Source of the DNA: a virus
Strand: one strand, 5' to 3'
Virus record (IMG/VR): IMGVR_UViG_3300020478_000923
Span: 1-46,791 of that record
DNA length: 46,791 nucleotides
A program made the translations under genes and the position numbers. Below are positions 7,395 to 19,000 of the stretch, one piece after another. Below the pieces are notes generated by a model. That model did no database searches and was not told where the DNA came from. It worked only from the letters and a program-made list of their open reading frames with translations. How positions within the stretch are numbered: position 1 is the stretch's first letter; the number at the start of each line of letters is the position of its first letter.

Positions 7395-9427
7395 TAGCTT
7401 ACCTCTAATACCCCACAATATATTATAAAATTAACCGCCATATACGGATTCATAATATCTACCGGTGATCCTAGCGGTACTGATTGCCCTGTTAATACTC
7501 CGCCACTTGTTGGCATAGCTTGTCCCGCCCCTGTTCCAGTTGGTGCATCATATTGAATTGTTTCTGGATCATTTGGTGTCGAAGAAACATCTCTAATAGT
7601 ATAAAACTGATCACCACTATCACCTCTTAAATCATGTTCGTGTTCTGGTAAATTTGTAACTGCAATAGTTTGTGTTTGTTGTCCTGAGTGTGTACCTATG
7701 TTATCAGCCGCCGAACTTGTAACTGAATTAGCACTAGTACCACCCATGTTATCTAAACCTAATGGAAACCTACCTCTTAAATCTGGTAGTGCAAAAAATC
7801 CTGCTGTAACTAACGTTTGATCTTTAAAGTTGTATTCAATTGCATTAAACAAATTTTGATATTGTGCTATAGCAACTTCACGCCCATCACATATTAACCA
7901 GTTAAGTGGTGCAACTGCTCCACCCCACATTGTAATTCCACCAACTGGATATGTTGGTATTGAGCTAAACAAATTATTTCTTGTAACTTTATATACACCA
8001 GTTGTTCCACTTACTCTATTAATTAATATTTCATCATCGACTTGACTTGTAGCACTATCTGGTTTATTAGCAATAAAACTATTTGCAATAGAAGTAGTAA
8101 AAGTTTTAGTACTTTGGTCTTGCCCATCGAAACTAAATGACGGCGATGTAACATCTCCTGTCATTTGGAAAGTTGTGGCACTTGCAAGTTTATCTGCAGA
8201 TCCAGAACGTCCACTAACTGTACCTGTAACGTTTCCTGTTAAATTACCAATAAATGTTTGTGCATGAACATTTAACCATTGTTCATTTGTCGTTCCTAAA
8301 TTACGTGCTAGTGTTAAATTAGGTACAATATTTTGAGTTGTAAGTAACCCTGCAATATTACTATCACCACCAACAAATAATTTTTTAGCAATTCCTACGC
8401 CACCTTTTGTTGTAATACTTCCTGTACTAATAGTTGACGCATCAGTCGTACCTTCTACTAACAATGCACTATCAGTTTGAATATTACCAGTAACATCTAA
8501 TGCTTGGTCTGGTGATAAATTATTAATACCTACTCTAGCTTGTGAGTCAATTCTAACAACTGTTTTAATTGTACCATTATCATTAACTCTTATGTCAATA
8601 TTAGATCCTGATGTTTGGTGGGCAATAATGCCTGCTTGGCCTTCAACGCCAATTGACATAGCACTATCTGATCCAACAATAACACCTGAATTATTTTTAA
8701 TTTTAAGTGGAAATAAACTTGTACTTAAAACATCATTTCTTAAAAAGCTAGACGCCGTTACTACTTTTCCGCTTACTATTAAGTTTTCTGCTTTCTCTGC
8801 CGTGCCGTAATATTTTCCAGCACCGTCGCCTGTAATATCTACTGTACTTAAATTGTATCCTGGAAAAATTGTAGTAAAGCCATTAATAACACTTTTTGGT
8901 ACAAACTTTTCTGTTGAAATTATTGCAAGTACTTTTGCTTTAACTTCTACTTGTAAAACTGTATAAGAAACGTTATCTGTTCCAACAATCACTGCAGGTT
9001 TAATACCTGTTGACAATCCATCACTAAATGTTGGTCCTACTAAAATCCAACCTGATCCTGTAAAAAGATAAAGCTGTTGGTTATCTGTATCAACCCATAA
9101 GTCACCAACTACTGATTGATTTGCGGCAGGTTCATTAGTTGCCTTCTTTAATCCACTTGCAGAAATCCAGTTAGTGCCGTCATAAATTTTTAATTGATTA
9201 ACTCCAACTGTAGTATCATACCATAGTTGTCCTTCAACAGGGTTTCTTGGAGATGTATTAAAAGCAAAATTTTCTAGTAAATGTAAAAAGTTATCTGCAA
9301 TAGCTGTTCCATAAGCCGTAGTATTACGTCCAGGAATATCTAAACTAGTAACCTGATTGATGGTATTATCTTCAACGGTAATAGTACCCTTATTTGCTAG
9401 GTCAGTATGTGATACTAAATATGCCAT
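7394..9427 (-). CDS. Tail adhesin with tail-collar domain, 677 aa
   Basis: The first of three adhesin paralogues. The N-terminal module is the same as in the next two (NFLHLLENFAF, GQLWYDTTVGVNQLKIYDG, GDLWVDTDNQQLYLFTG). The stalk from about 150 to 500 is beta-rich with fibre-like repeats (GNLTGNVTGTVSG). The C-terminal 180 residues form a phage tail-collar domain: GGITMWGGAVAPLNWLICDG, then FFALPDLRGRFPLG, then EHEHDL, and the closing PYMAVNFIIYCG. Collar domains with the His-rich EHEH segment occur at the tips of T4 gp12-type short tail fibres. The gene starts 5 bases after the 204-aa gene, with TAGGG close to the ATG. This is the most confidently assigned receptor-binding candidate in the window. 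Confidence 0.87.
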   Translation of the reverse strand: MAYLVSHTDLANKGTITVEDNTINQVTSLDIPGRNTTAYGTAIADNFLHLLENFAFNTSPRNPVEGQLWYDTTVGVNQLKIYDGTNWISASGLKKATNEPAANQSVVGDLWVDTDNQQLYLFTGSGWILVGPTFSDGLSTGIKPAVIVGTDNVSYTVLQVEVKAKVLAIISTEKFVPKSVINGFTTIFPGYNLSTVDITGDGAGKYYGTAEKAENLIVSGKVVTASSFLRNDVLSTSLFPLKIKNNSGVIVGSDSAMSIGVEGQAGIIAHQTSGSNIDIRVNDNGTIKTVVRIDSQARVGINNLSPDQALDVTGNIQTDSALLVEGTTDASTISTGSITTKGGVGIAKKLFVGGDSNIAGLLTTQNIVPNLTLARNLGTTNEQWLNVHAQTFIGNLTGNVTGTVSGRSGSADKLASATTFQMTGDVTSPSFSFDGQDQSTKTFTTSIANSFIANKPDSATSQVDDEILINRVSGTTGVYKVTRNNLFSSIPTYPVGGITMWGGAVAPLNWLICDGREVAIAQYQNLFNAIEYNFKDQTLVTAGFFALPDLRGRFPLGLDNMGGTSANSVTSSAADNIGTHSGQQTQTIAVTNLPEHEHDLRGDSGDQFYTIRDVSSTPNDPETIQYDAPTGTGAGQAMPTSGGVLTGQSVPLGSPVDIMNPYMAVNFIIYCGVLEVS

Positions 9428-9432
9428 TTACC

Positions 9433-10047
9433 CTACGCCTCATTAAAGCCGGTTAGGCTTTGTACCCTTACGGTATAATCAATTTGAATTAACCTATTTA
9501 AACTCTTTTGTACTGGATGGAAAACTACATGAGTTAATAATCTACCAGTTCCTGATTTTGCATAACTTACAAGTCCTAACTCATCAAATACATATAAACT
9601 TTCACTTCCAGTTGCATTATCAATTGCATCTTGTCCGCTAGGCTCACCATAGTCTAATAAACAAGTTGCTAAAATATCTGTATAATTTGTACCACTAACA
9701 TGACGTGTTTCTAGCTTATTTCTTGTAGGATCTGTATTATTAACTGAATTATCGTCAATTACTTTAGTGTATGTTTGACTATATAAACTCGCGTTTGTAC
9801 CGGTGGAATTTGGTGACAAATATGTAATAATTCCTGTCGGATCTACTGAAGTTCCTCCATTACCAAAAACCATGCTACTAACAAACCCTTGGCCTTGGTT
9901 CGCTAAACTATCTGCTAATGCAATACTCATATTTTCATAGTGAATAGCATTTCGCTTGTTTACGAAGATTTCGCCCGAGTTCGGATCATGAATCTTAATG
10001 TGTCCTTGTAAAAGTACACCGTTTTGCTCTTTAAAATTGTCTGTCAT
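9433..10047 (-). CDS. Putative virion structural protein, 204 aa
   Basis: Lies between the giant structural gene and the adhesins. The sequence has GHIKIHDPNSGEIFVNKRNAI near the start, then SMVFGNGGTSVDPTGIITYL and a beta-rich C-terminus ending in IQIDYTVRVQSLTG. This looks like a compact beta-sandwich virion protein, and I believe similar proteins sit here in other marine T4-type phages, but I find no resemblance to T4 gp8 or to any other named wedge protein. It could link the adhesins to the baseplate. AGGAT lies about 9 bases before the ATG and a late-promoter match is just upstream. Gene call is sure, role is inferred. Confidence 0.75.
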   Translation of the reverse strand: MTDNFKEQNGVLLQGHIKIHDPNSGEIFVNKRNAIHYENMSIALADSLANQGQGFVSSMVFGNGGTSVDPTGIITYLSPNSTGTNASLYSQTYTKVIDDNSVNNTDPTRNKLETRHVSGTNYTDILATCLLDYGEPSGQDAIDNATGSESLYVFDELGLVSYAKSGTGRLLTHVVFHPVQKSLNRLIQIDYTVRVQSLTGFNEA

Positions 10048-10065
10048 ATTATCATCCTACAAGTG

Positions 10066-10073
10066 TATTTATT
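10066..10073 (-). promoter_or_regulatory. Late promoter match AATAAATA
   Basis: On the minus strand the run CTAAATAAATA contains AATAAATA, 7 of 8 bases of TATAAATA, about 19 bases before the 204-aa gene. It overlaps the final codons of the giant gene. It would give the adhesin block its own late transcript, independent of reading through 14.7 kb of upstream gene. Confidence 0.5.
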
Positions 10074-13000
10074 TAGGTAACGTTACCTCTTTGCTTCTTA
10101 AGAAACGTCCTATGTTATTTTCCTGTCTATGCAACGGAACTCCTGAGTCAGTCCAAGTTCTTCCGAGCTTTCTAACCACTATAATTTTACTATTAATAGG
10201 TGGTGTATTCAACATTGTTACTGTTGACGTTGTTCCATCAACGCTAAATTCAGCTGGTAATGTAACATCTGCTTCAGGACTGTCTAAATCAACAGTTTTA
10301 TCAAATGAGCTAATTGCATTTTTGCGTAAACGCTTTCCTGCTACAAAAATCTCAAAATCATTTACAGATTTTGGAACAAAATCAACTGTTATAGCTTTAG
10401 TTGATCCGTCTGCTGTAAATACCTGGGTTAATATCTCGTCTTTATATGGCATTGTTTGAGGTGGGCTTTGATCAAACACATCTGACCCTTTAGAATGCTT
10501 CTCTGCAATACCTGTCCCTAAAGTACCTCTACGTAACTGTCTAATCGCTCCACCCTCTTTCAGATAGTACTCTATACGCTCTCCATTTACAAATAATATA
10601 CCCGGAATTCCTTTATCTTTATTAGGAAGTGGCAAACTATCATAATTTGTAACAATTATCTTACTATCATACCAATTTAAATCTTCAGCTAATGTATATT
10701 TATTACTATCTCCTAAACGCTTATAATGTGTTCTATTAAGCATATCTTTAAAAATTCTAAACCCAAATTTTGGAATAATTACAGGATTAGTAAAATGTAT
10801 AATTTCAATTTTATCATTAGCATCAATATCAACTACAATCCTAATATGTTTTCTATCATCAGTAACATAATAATCAACACTAGGAGTTAATGCTACCTGA
10901 TTTAACGTAACCCATACATAATGAGCATCAATGGCTTCTTCACGTAATCTGATTATTCCATTAGTTAATTGATGATATTCTGTATAGCTATCTGTTCCAA
11001 TTGTAACAGCATTTCTTGCCACTACATCAAATACTTCTCTTTCAATTTTTCTAATATCATGTTTACTAAACTGGTATACAGTAACAACATCACCATTAGT
11101 TGGAGCAGTATCTAAATAAACTTTATTAGGTGTTTTAACAAATAAACTTGTTCCACTATCAAAATATCCCATCTGGTAAGCACCGCTATCAATAACAAAA
11201 ACTTCTAACGTATCGCCAGTATTACCAACGTCTGTGTTTAATACAACTGCTCCGTTAAATGTATCCCAACGCCAAGTTGTGTTAAGAGCTTGTTCAACTC
11301 CATTTAAAAAGACCCTAACATTTTCAGCACTAATTGTTGCTGTTGAAACTTGCCATTGACGTAACTGATATTCACGAGTAGATATAACTTTAAATTGTTG
11401 ATTAATTCCTGCATCTAAAAATTTATTACCAACTCTAACAATAATGTTTTGACTAGTTGGTTCACTAGTAAACGGAGTTTGGCTTAATGTAAACTCTTTA
11501 TTAACACCGTTACCAGTAAAACTATCTGTTGTTATTTGGCTAAATGCTTTAGCTGAGCTTTCATAAATTGCATATTGAATTACTGCGCCATCGTTAGGTA
11601 TTGTTCCTAATTTAAATACGGCTCTATTTTTAGTTTCAAATGTAGAATCTGTTTCTGATAAATCAGTTTGAACAGTTTCACCGTCAACAGTTAATGTATA
11701 TGACAATCCTGTTTTATAAACAACTGGAGTTACAAATTGTGTTGTTGAACCATCACCTATAAAAGTATCTAAGTCAAGAACTTTTTCACCATTATTAGAA
11801 AATGTTGAAATATGTACTACTTTACCACTAGCCGGAGCAGTAACAAACTCAACACGTTTAAGTTTATAATTTATAGTAAATCCAGTTGGCGCTTTTAAAA
11901 TAGTTCCATCTACTTTTACAAAAATATCTTCGTTACTAGATGGTAATTGATCTATTGAAAAGTTTTTATTAGTTCCGTCACCAATATAATTATTACTATT
12001 AATTATACTTGATCCATCTGCTGTTCTATCGTAAACTTTAAAATCAACTGTATCCATAATTTGTCCTGGAACTAATTCTTCAGGACCTTTAGACGTTAAT
12101 GGTGTAACAAATCCGTCACCGTCAACAACTATTTCTTCAGACAAAATTCCTTTAGCTGTTGAATACGTTAAATCTCCACCCTGCAACGCTGTATCATAAG
12201 CATCAGGATCTGGAATAAAACTACCGTCACTAGTTGCTTTTCTGATAATAATTACATCATTAGCAACTGTTGGAATTAATTCCTCATTTAAATGAATTGT
12301 TTGGGTAGTTCCATCACCTACAATTGATTCCATTACTGCATTTGGATTACCTATTACACCTATTGTACTTCCATCCCATTGTGGATCATCTACACGTACA
12401 CCGTTTTTATAAACATTATAAGTTACGCCATTTTCTAAAGGCTTACTAAGAGCAAATACATTCGTACTTCCGTCTAATGTAAATACTTCGTCTTCATACG
12501 TATTATCAAAGGTATCCCAAGTTGATGTAAACCAAGGCTGTGAAAACCAACCTGCTCCGCCACCAAAGTCAAAACTTCTAACTTCTACACCACCATAATC
12601 AATACCATCCATTAATTGTGCTATATCATTTCCTAACTGCCCATCAGTTGGTTTATAAAATAGATTAATACGATCTTGTGCTTGAAGCATATTAACATCT
12701 TTACTATATTTGATTACTATTGATGCTAAATTTTTGGGAGGCTCTGTAAAAGTTATTTCTCCTTTATACCTTGTATATCCTTTAGTATTCTCTGCAACAT
12801 TTTTAAATGTATATTCGCTTGTTAAAGATTCTATTCCACTAACAGTAATATAAATCTGAGCAGGTCTTAAATCCATAGGCCATTTTAATGAAAACGTTTG
12901 TTGACTTGCATTGCCAGTAAATGTTTCAGTTTCTTCAAGAGTAGTAATTAAAAATGTTCCTGTAACTCTATCAAACTTTGATATAATATGTGCATTACGT

Positions 13001-16000
13001 ATTTTTCCGTTACCAAGTTTAGCAGAAAGAACAGCTGGCTTACCACCTTCTGATTGTGTACCATTAATGCTAACTGTTGGTGCTGATAAGTATCCTTTTC
13101 CAACACTTGTCATTTTGATCCAAGTAATTTTGCCACCTGTACCAATGTATGCTTGTGCTTTAGCACCTGTTCCTCCACCACCAGTTAATGTAATTACTGG
13201 AGGTTCAAGATACCCTGTCCCGCCATCTTTAATTTGCATCATTACAACTTCATAACCTAAATTATCTTTCCAATGCCTATTCGGATAATTTACAAGTCCT
13301 GGATCTACACCATATAATGCATCATCTTTAACTTTTAATGACGGTGGAATAATTTTTCCAGCTTGTATGTCATAAGCAGGCGGTAAATCAAAGTCTGTTA
13401 CTACAGAATTTGTTTTATCTAACTTTGTATAAGAAGTTAAATACTCTCTAATTTTAGTTTTATAAGGTTTAGTTTCTTCAACAAATTTTTCATAACTTGG
13501 AAGATTATCATTCTGGAATGTAACTTTTTCAGCTAACTCTCCAATATTATGTCTTGCTTTAAGGAAACTTGTTTTGAATCCCCAATCAATCATACGTTGT
13601 TCAGAAAGTACATAACGTAAACTTGATACAAACAATTTATTATATTCAACTGCAAGATCATTTACAAAAATATCATCACGTAGTGCCTCTAAAATTATTC
13701 TAAACTCTTGAACTGGTTGATTATCATAATCAGATGTATCATAACTTAAACTATCATATCCTATGTTCCAAACTGGATAGTTATATAAACCTGAAGAAAA
13801 TTGTATTGTTCCTTTTTCTCTACCAATTGTTTCATAATTTGTAGTATAATCTACATCTGCAACTGTATTAACTTTTCTTAATAGTAACCAACCTCCAGAA
13901 CCAATATTCTTAATTTTAATAATATCACCTATATTATCTTCCAACGCTGTTAATTGATAACTTTCATTAATTAAATAGGTAATATTTGTAAATTCATTAT
14001 ATCCTGGTGCATACCAATCAGCATAATCCCAAAAATCAGGAACATTAAATGATTGGCTATCTGTTCTTTCCCAAGCCATAGTAGTAGTATTATAAGTATG
14101 AAGTGACCATTTGCCATTAATATTTTCATCTGCTTTAACAAGTGTACTATATTTTCTAACAGTTAATACTGTTGTTGTAGCATAATCTCTACCTGGATGT
14201 TTTACTGTTACTGTAGAAATTTTTCCTAATGTATCTAAAGTTATAATAAGTTCAGCACCTCGCCCATTACCTACTTTTGCAAACTCATATGTAGGTGGTA
14301 CTTTATATCCTCTACCAGGATCAGTAATCTCTACTCGGTCTAATCTACCATTTTTCCAAATTGGTGTTAGTACTGCTTGTTTAACATTTGCAGTTCCAAC
14401 AAATACTATTTCTGCATAAGTGTCAACAGATTGATCAAATTTTCCAGAATGAATAGTCGGTAGTGGATCAACTTGTTTTAGACTTTCAATGTTATATTCA
14501 TCAACAAGAATTTCTTTTTTAATAATTCTATTAACTCTTTCAATAAGTTGTTTAACAGCTTCTAGTCTATTTACAAACCAACTTTGTCTCGGTCTATTTA
14601 ATGCGCCATATCTTTCTTTTGGACTTAATTCAGTATCAGGAACAGCTCTATATTTTTTATCCCATCCAACTAAACTATCCCACCATTTAGCTTCTACATC
14701 AGCCTTAGGTCTACTAGTTGCTAAACCTTCACTTATAAGTTGATACTCATTATGAATATTAGTATAGTTGTCAATAGTCCAGTAACGGAAATTAACTGCT
14801 GAATTCTCAGCATTAAATAATGATTCACAATTATATAATGCAAATCTATTGTCACTATATAATGCCGCAAACTTGTAACCTTGTGCTTTAGGATCTTCAA
14901 TTAATTGTGCAACATCAAAGGCACTTGTTTTACGCCATTCAACATTTGGAATATGTTTTTTATTTTTAACCCAGTAAAAATATTTTGTTGAAAAACTCTG
15001 TGCTTGTTTATTAAAAACTTTTATTGATGATAATACACTATCGTCAGTAAACTTAGGTTGTCCACTAATTCCTTGTGCTAATCCTTCTTCTGTATCTGCC
15101 AATGTTGACCATTGTGAAGGTTTAAGTGTTGTTTCAACCCATTCGTAAATATCAATTGAAGCACCTTTAAATAATTTATTCCAGGTTGCTGTTTGATAAA
15201 TTATACTTCCTTGATAAGGATTGTGATATTTTACTGTACTTAAATCCCACCATATTCTACCAACTTTATCTTGTCCCCAAGCACTACCTTCATCAACAAC
15301 TACATTTGTTCCGCCAACTGTATATGTTGCAGGATCATATAATGTTTTATATGAAATTTCTTCTTCAGCCGCGCCGGCAACTTTTCCTTGAATTGGATCA
15401 ATATAGTCTATTTGACTAGCAAGTAAGTTCTTTGCTGTATCATAAACAAACACACCTTTAAATTGAGATACATTAATTTGATCAAGTGGGTAACGTAATT
15501 TTTGCCATGATAAAACATTTCTTTCGCGTCTAAAGTCAATTATTGTTCCTTGATAGTTATTACCTGTAGTAATTGTTAGCTCTGGCATAGAGACATAAAC
15601 ATGGTTATCTGTAAATAATATAATATCACCAAAGCGTCTTGTTACAGGATTATTATAAACAAATTTTTCACTATAAAGTAACGTATTATTGAAGCGTTGG
15701 AAAATAAGAACTTGCCCGCTATCTTCATTTGCTGTTTTAAAGTTAGTAAGATTATTATCCCAAGATGTAGGTAAAACTGTAGTATTTGCATCAAATGTTG
15801 TAGTTGAAATAAGATCACCACCGCGTGACGAAACAGCTAAATTATTTTTATCAAAGTCTATTGTTGCTCCAAATCTTTCTGCTACATCATTCTCTGGACT
15901 ATAGAGTGTTTGTGACCATATAAAACTACCTGACACAAGCCTATATACATAAACAGCACCGTTATTAGTTTCTACTTCATCTTGTAGGGGAGCCCCAATT

Positions 16001-19000
16001 GCAACCATTGTTCCATCATCTGAAATTGCAACTGCATCTCCAAAGCCTATACCTGTTACAGGCGTTACTATTGCTTGGCTAAATTCATAATGTCCATTGT
16101 TTAATCTGTATATAAGAACTTTAGGATCACTATTAGTAAATTCGGCTACGACAGCTAAAACATTTCCATCTTTATTACTTGTAAATGTTTTACCAAAATT
16201 CTTTAATGTTGTTTGGTCTAGAACTGTTACACCGTCAACAACTAAACTAGTATCATTAGGAATATATCCTACATAATCTATATTAGTTGATAATTTTGTC
16301 CATACTGTTGGATTAAATGCACCAGGTGTTAAATTAGTTTTACTTTGATAAAAGAACTGTTGATATAAAACAATATCATTTTCATAATACGAATTAGAGA
16401 TATTAAACACACCTCTATAATTTTTATCTTTACCATACGCATAATCACACCCTGAGCCGTCAGGAGCAGTACCGTGATTAAAGAAGTATATTCTACCAGC
16501 ATTTCCTACTGTATTAATATCTTTAGTACTAACATATAAAGTATGTAACTCTTTATTTGTAGCCCAATGTACTTGAGTTCCAAATTCTTTATTGTTATTA
16601 TTATGCTCTGAAGTATATCCATAATTTAATGAATATTCACCATTGGCAGTTTTTTCATAAGTTAAAATTACTCCCTCATTAGTATATGTACTTGCTGTAC
16701 CGTTAGTATGTACAGGAATATTATATTTTTGTTTCCAATCCTTGTTTAGCGGTGTTGGATAATTTGGTGTTCTAGCAATTCCACTTACTGTACTACTTGA
16801 ATAAAAGTGTACTTCTAAGTCATTTTGAAACGTCGACGAAGTAACAGGTAACTGACTCGAATCCGTATTTTTAACAATAACCATTTTACCTGCAATCGAT
16901 GAATCCATATCGGCATGATCTAACCTCCCAGATAAGCGATTAACGCCTGGACTAATAGCATCTTTAATACTAATAGTACTAGTAGCACTATTATTATTTC
17001 CAAAGCTAAATGTACCTACCCTATTTTTTACATAAAGGCGACACGTTAATAATTGCTCTTGGAGATATGTTACTTCAGCTGTAGCACCAGTGGTGTCGTC
17101 AATAATAGTTTGACCTTCTTGTGGGATATAAGGATTCCCACTATTATCAAAATTTGTAAATGTAACATCAACAAATCCGTCCCATACATCATGTACTGTA
17201 TGAGATTTATTTAAATATGTAAATGGTAAACCTAATGAAACAGGATCAAATACTGAAATAGGTGCAACGCCACCTCTAATAGTATTAACCCACATTGTAA
17301 AAGTATCTGTTGCATTAAGAGTATCTGTAACTGCTTTTGGTCCTCTTATAAACCATAATTCACTTAAATTAGGTAAACCGTTTTTATCGTAATAACTTAA
17401 ATGTCCTAGTCTACCACCTCTTGATGGATCTGTAACAAGACTTAATGCACGAATATCATCTGATGTATTACCGAACAAAACAGGTGAACGTGATTCAGCT
17501 TGAGTAATAAAATCTTGTCCTACAAGATTTGGTACTGTAATTTCTTGAGCTGAAGTTACTGTAGTAGTAAATGAAGGAATACCATCAATTTTCCACCAGC
17601 CGCCAAATGTATCAGCCGCCGATGTTGGTTTAACCAATGTGAATGTTCCACAACTTTGAGCATTTAAATAAATTGTATCAGTGCTAGAAAATGCTCCGCT
17701 AACATCTCTCATGTAAATTATTGCTTGGCTAATATTTACAACCCTAATATATGCTACTTCACCGATTGCAGTATCAGACGATAATGCATCTCCAACTGAC
17801 GGAGTACGTATTAAATTGTCAACGTATAATACTGCATCGATCTTTTGTGCAATAACTTTTTGACCTTCAATTGCCGCAACACCCGGACCTGTAGAACCCC
17901 AAGGTAAAATACCTGTTGGATAATTTTGTGAAAATTCATTCCAATTAAGAACTAATTTATCACCTACAGCTGATCCATCATATTGTGCAACTGGGGCTCT
18001 AATTAACATATGATCTGTTGTAACATCTAACCCATAGTCACCTCTTATAGCATAAACTATATCTGGATATGAATTATTAACTGCATCATAATTAGCTTCT
18101 TCTATAAATGCTGTCGACCAATAACTAGGAAATGTTAATGCTCCAGTTGCCGCCGCAATTGGAAATTGTGCTTCCCAATATGCTTCTAAATATCTAACAA
18201 TCTCACCAGCAACATAAGATACTCCGCCATCAAAGTCACCTTTAAATTTAGTTTTTACATTACTTGCCTCCGGAGCACCAATAACTAAATGTTTTCCATC
18301 ATCAGTTAAAGCAATACTAGATCCGAACTTACCTGAACCTGTATAAAGATCCGTCGGTGCTTCAATTGTTTGCCTATGATAATAATTTACATTATCTGCA
18401 ACTCTATTAAAAACATGAACCTTTTCTTGTCCGACTGCAGATGCAATTAAAATAGTATTTCTATCATCAGTTGCAATCAACTGACCGAACTCGTGACCTT
18501 CACCTGTTTCTAAATTAGAAATAAATTGATGTGAACTATATGTTGGTTTATTTTGTAATACAGCCCATGTACCTGTATCGTCATTATCAACCCAAATTTT
18601 CTCACCATTCTGTAATTCACTATTAATAACTCTAGTATTTGCATCAAGCATTGTGGCAACTCTAGCAGAAGTAAATTTTGTAATAAATCCGTCAGCTGTT
18701 TCCACATCCGCAGTTGTACCATTTTCATAACAAATAATATTATCTAATGATACTTCTTTAACTTTGAAGAATTTTTCTGCACCAGTAACATCTAGAATAC
18801 CTACTATATCATCTTTACTATACCTAGCTTGTGTATTAACTTTAATTGTTGTTGTTTTAGCATCTTTATCTGAAGTTACAGATATAACTCGGTCAGTCGA
18901 TCTAATATACTTAAGAACATCCCAGGTAGTTTTCTTTGTTCCTACCCATATATACTCACCAACATTTAAAGATGACGTAGTTAAAGTTAAGATATCATCA

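Noticed and set aside
7394-9427. Diversity-generating retroelement acting on the collar-domain adhesin
   Set aside because: No reverse transcriptase gene and no near-copy template repeat is seen in the window.
12911-13255. 114-aa open frame on the plus strand
   Set aside because: Antisense to the Gly-rich repeats of the giant gene, with Pro-rich composition expected from reversed Gly codons.
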